A stretch of DNA of 8,414 bases from assembly GCA_041618535.1 (NCBI GenBank), contig JBFKFP010000126.1, positions 1 through 8,414 of the forward strand, read 5' to 3'. Under the pieces are notes generated by a model that ran no database searches, was not told the origin of the DNA, and worked only from the letters and a program-made list of their open reading frames with translations. The DNA comes from SHLJ01 sp041618535. Its GTDB lineage: Bacteria > Bacteroidota > Bacteroidia > Flavobacteriales > Flavobacteriaceae. Positions 6,716 to 8,414 of this stretch are shown here, one piece after another (the first letter of the stretch is position 1; every line of letters starts with the position of its first letter). A program made the position numbers and the translations under genes.

Positions 6716-7765
6716 CTATTTGTTGAACAAGGACTTAACCTCATTTCTTGATTGTACATTCAGCTTTTTGTAAATCGAATTAATATGCGATTTAACCGTG
6801 CTTACACTAACAAACATGGCTTCCGCGATGTCCTTATTGGTATGATCTTCAAGGATGAATCCCAGGATCTTTTGTTCCTGGCGGGTGAGGGAGGCGGTTA
6901 GTTCCTTTTTTTCATTTCTCTGCATTAACCGTAGTTTCCTGATCGTAAATAGATTAATAAGAACGGAGATTCCCAGAAGTACGGTCAATATCCAAAACCA
7001 TGAATTATCGGATTTAGCTCCATTGACCGCAAAACGGTCTGCTGCCAGTTCGTGACTGTACTGATGGGTGAGCTCAGATTTCGGGTAATTAAGCTTCAGG
7101 CGTTTTTCAAGCTGGGTATAATATTCGTTTTCATTCAAATCAGACAAATAATAGTCATAGTGGTCTGACGAACGGTCACTTAAAAACTCATAAACGTAAA
7201 GTTCCGCCAGGGGTTCATCCAGGCTCGTTCCAAAATCCTGAAGTGTTTTGAACCATTTGGTTGTGTTGAGCTTACTGTTTGCAGGTGAACGGATCTCACT
7301 TAACGCATAACGCATGTGCTCCTTGAGGGAATCGATTCGAATTAGGGCGGTTGCGGCATCATTCGAGGATCTTATTTCACAGAAGATCTGGTTCTCAAAC
7401 CCGATTGGAAAACTTATACTATCGGTGTTTTTCGCCAGAAAGAGGATTTGCCTGCTATCCGGGCAACGACCTGAAAAATGACTCAGTCCGTCACCATTTT
7501 CGCAATTGTCAACATGTATGCGGTAAATCTGATGACGCGTCTCGAGCTGATCGCCGCTGAATTCAAAAAAACCAGTGCTGTCGGCTTTTTCCTTAGCAAT
7601 TATCTGCTCAGAGTAAACACCAGACCACTTCCTGTAATCATCGATTATCGAGAGGTAAATATCACCATCGTATTCCAATGGGTCAATACTTCCTGAAAAG
7701 GAAAATTGAGCGGATGCCGACAATGCGGAAAACCCGAAAATTAAGATTAATAGCTTGCGTATCAT
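6716..7765 (-). CDS. Membrane-spanning LuxR-type HTH regulator with periplasmic domain
   Basis: This 349-residue protein is built as a one-component membrane regulator. Residues 1-19 are a signal peptide or first anchor (MIRKLLILIFGFSALSASA). The periplasmic part, about 20-253, begins with a DUF4369-like strand pattern (F-S-F-S-G-S-I...G-D-I-Y-L-S-I, and later D-S-T-G-F-F-E-F-S-G), contains Cys88, Cys101 and Cys129, and then becomes helical. One TM lies at about 255-275 (WFWILTVLLGISVLINLF). The cytoplasmic end, 290-349, is a LuxR/GerE helix-turn-helix (L-T-R-Q-E-Q-K-I-L-G-F-I-L...T-N-K-D-I-A-E-A-M-F-V-S-V-S-T-V-K-S-H-I-N-S-I-Y-K-K-L-N-V). It has no receiver or kinase domain, so the periplasmic part probably senses directly. 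ATG 7765 is preferred over an in-frame TTG at 7777. The ligand and targets are unknown. Confidence 0.88.
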   Translation of the reverse strand: MIRKLLILIFGFSALSASAQFSFSGSIDPLEYDGDIYLSIIDDYRKWSGVYSEQIIAKEKADSTGFFEFSGDQLETRHQIYRIHVDNCENGDGLSHFSGRCPDSRQILFLAKNTDSISFPIGFENQIFCEIRSSNDAATALIRIDSLKEHMRYALSEIRSPANSKLNTTKWFKTLQDFGTSLDEPLAELYVYEFLSDRSSDHYDYYLSDLNENEYYTQLEKRLKLNYPKSELTHQYSHELAADRFAVNGAKSDNSWFWILTVLLGISVLINLFTIRKLRLMQRNEKKELTASLTRQEQKILGFILEDHTNKDIAEAMFVSVSTVKSHINSIYKKLNVQSRNEVKSLFNK

Positions 7766-7774
7766 ATTACTAAT

Positions 7775-7782
7775 CAAATATA
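7775..7782 (-). promoter_or_regulatory. Possible -7 box of the regulator gene
   Basis: On the minus strand this reads TATATTTG, an exact TAnnTTTG match, but only 9 bases before the chosen ATG (7765). Transcription would then start almost at the start codon, giving a nearly leaderless mRNA and ruling out the TTG at 7777. It overlaps the palindrome at 7777-7795. The AT-rich setting makes chance possible. Confidence 0.35.
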
Positions 7783-7795
7783 TTCAGAATATATT
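7777..7795. promoter_or_regulatory. 19-bp palindrome in the divergent regulator/proteolipid region, possible operator
   Basis: The sequence is AATATATTC-A-GAATATATT: nine-base perfect arms around one central base, starting 12 bases upstream of the regulator ATG and overlapping its candidate -7 box. Its position suits a dimeric DNA-binding protein, such as autoregulation by the LuxR-type product. This is inference from symmetry and place only. Confidence 0.45.
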
Positions 7796-7883
7796 GAAAT
7801 TGTCTGTTGTCCTGGTTTATAAACTTGTAACATTTTCGTCCTGCCCACGTCATATAATCGCATCATCAATCAAAATTTAACTT

Positions 7884-8042
7884 ATGAGTATTTGGAGAGT
7901 CTTATTGGCTATTTTTTTCCCTCCTCTTTCAGTATTGGATAAAGGTTGTGGTTCCATATTGATCGTTTTCCTTTTATGGTTGTGCGGTTGGGTTCCCGGC
8001 GTGATTGCAGCCCTTGTAATCCTGAACAACCCAGAGCGCTGA
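7884..8042 (+). CDS. YqaE/Pmp3 family (UPF0057) small membrane proteolipid
   Basis: This 52-residue ORF starts at ATG 7884 and stops at TGA 8040-8042. The protein matches the UPF0057 pattern along its whole length: R-V-L-L-A-I-F-F-P-P-L-S-V (5-17), then K-G-C-G-S (20-24), and a second membrane segment ending G-W-V-P-G-V-I-A-A-L-V-I-L (35-47). The family forms two membrane helices in the inner membrane; members in yeast, plants and bacteria respond to salt, cold or membrane-potential stress. The P-P and V-P-G-V-I signatures are intact and the length is normal. No strong ribosome-binding site is seen, as is common in this phylum. It diverges from the regulator gene and lies 68 bases upstream of a lipoprotein gene. 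The family assignment is confident; the stress role is from the family. Confidence 0.92.
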   Translation: MSIWRVLLAIFFPPLSVLDKGCGSILIVFLLWLCGWVPGVIAALVILNNPER

Positions 8043-8081
8043 TGCCTCCTCAAGGCTAAGGGATCATTGGTCAATAAAACG

Positions 8082-8089
8082 TATCTTTG
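8082..8089 (+). promoter_or_regulatory. Promoter -7 box of the acidic lipoprotein gene
   Basis: This reads TATCTTTG, an exact TAnnTTTG match, 21 bases before the ATG at 8111. No TTTG occurs at -33. Spacing to the start codon is close to that seen upstream of lysS, which supports separate transcription from the proteolipid gene. Confidence 0.5.
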
Positions 8090-8110
8090 TGCCAGTAAAC
8101 GGATGCTGGT

Positions 8111-8414
8111 ATGACAAGAAATTTCCGTATCGTCCTTCTCTTTAGTATTCTGATTTTACAGAATTGTGTCGTTACTGAACGCATGGTGGTTACCGATGAT
8201 GGCTCCGGAGAGTTTGAGGTGACCTATGACCTGTCAAACATGTCTGAGGTCCTTGCGAATATGATGCCTTCCAAAGATGAGGAAATGGAGGATATGAATG
8301 AATATGACGATAAAGATTCGGGAGATTCTGAGGAGGTTAATAAAGTGTTATCAGAATCTGAAAACGGGAGGGAAGTTGTGGATACACTCATAGTTTTCGA
8401 AGATCTTTTTGTCC
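8111..8414 (+). CDS. Acidic lipoprotein, N-terminal part (cut by window edge)
   Basis: The frame is open from ATG 8111 through the right edge, giving 101 residues with no stop. Residues 1-19 are a lipoprotein signal (MTRNFRIVLLFSILILQNC) with a lipobox L-Q-N-C, so Cys19 is the likely lipidated residue. The mature part starts V-V-T-E-R-M-V-V-T-D-D-G-S-G-E-F-E-V-T-Y-D-L and then becomes strongly acidic and Met-rich (about 45-75, many Asp, Glu and Met). The D-G-S-G start followed by a Y-D-L-S-N-M stretch recalls a group of unnamed Bacteroidota lipoproteins, from memory only. The function is not recognised. It is probably envelope-anchored. A good -7 box lies upstream, so it is likely its own transcription unit. 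Confidence 0.8.
   Translation, partial: MTRNFRIVLLFSILILQNCVVTERMVVTDDGSGEFEVTYDLSNMSEVLANMMPSKDEEMEDMNEYDDKDSGDSEEVNKVLSESENGREVVDTLIVFEDLFV

Noticed and set aside
7799..7827. Possible promoter for the proteolipid gene (ATTG, then TAAACTTG)
   Set aside because: Both boxes have mismatches and the leader would be over 50 bases. It is too weak to list.
7877..8074. 65-codon minus-strand frame
   Set aside because: It is antisense to the YqaE/Pmp3 gene, which matches its family along the full length.
1..8414. tRNA, rRNA, CRISPR, insertion sequence or phage attachment site
   Set aside because: No cloverleaf, spaced direct repeats, transposase motifs or flanking target duplications were seen.

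Overview
The window looks like chromosome of a member of the Bacteroidota, probably a marine-type Flavobacteriia. The reasons are several -7 boxes of the TAnnTTTG type, weak Shine-Dalgarno sequences, a DUF1573 protein, an HYR-like cysteine-repeat surface protein, a membrane-tethered LuxR-type regulator with a periplasmic domain, and a lysyl-tRNA synthetase with a C-terminal extension. The genus cannot be named from the sequence. No tRNA, rRNA, CRISPR array, transposase or integrase is visible, and no gap without a gene exceeds about 250 bases.

Layout. Six genes run on the minus strand from the right-centre to the left edge: regulator (6716-7765), DUF1573 protein (6167-6598), lysS (4223-5914), FecR-like protein (2910-4073), CHASE2-TIR membrane protein (857-2881), and a secreted repeat protein cut by the left edge (1-606). 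Two genes run on the plus strand at the right: a 52-residue YqaE/Pmp3 (UPF0057) proteolipid (7884-8042) and an acidic lipoprotein cut by the right edge (8111-8414). The regulator and the proteolipid diverge from a shared intergenic region with a 19-bp near-perfect palindrome.

The most interesting part is 857-4073. A secreted FecR-domain protein lies 28 bases upstream of a four-TM receptor with a periplasmic CHASE2 sensor, a cytoplasmic TIR domain and a 92-residue tail that is half lysine. CHASE2 proteins usually end in a cyclase, GGDEF or kinase domain, and FecR-like genes often sit beside them. Here the output is a TIR domain that keeps the Cys-x-x-Glu pattern of NAD-cleaving TIRs. I infer a two-gene envelope-sensing module that could drive NAD cleavage or TIR scaffolding. 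Its function is unproven.

The other genes are a housekeeping synthetase, small envelope proteins and a regulator that seems to read a periplasmic signal and act on DNA directly. Short AT-rich promoters, a multi-branched inverted repeat after the DUF1573 gene, and palindromes upstream of lysS and the regulator make up the non-coding signal.
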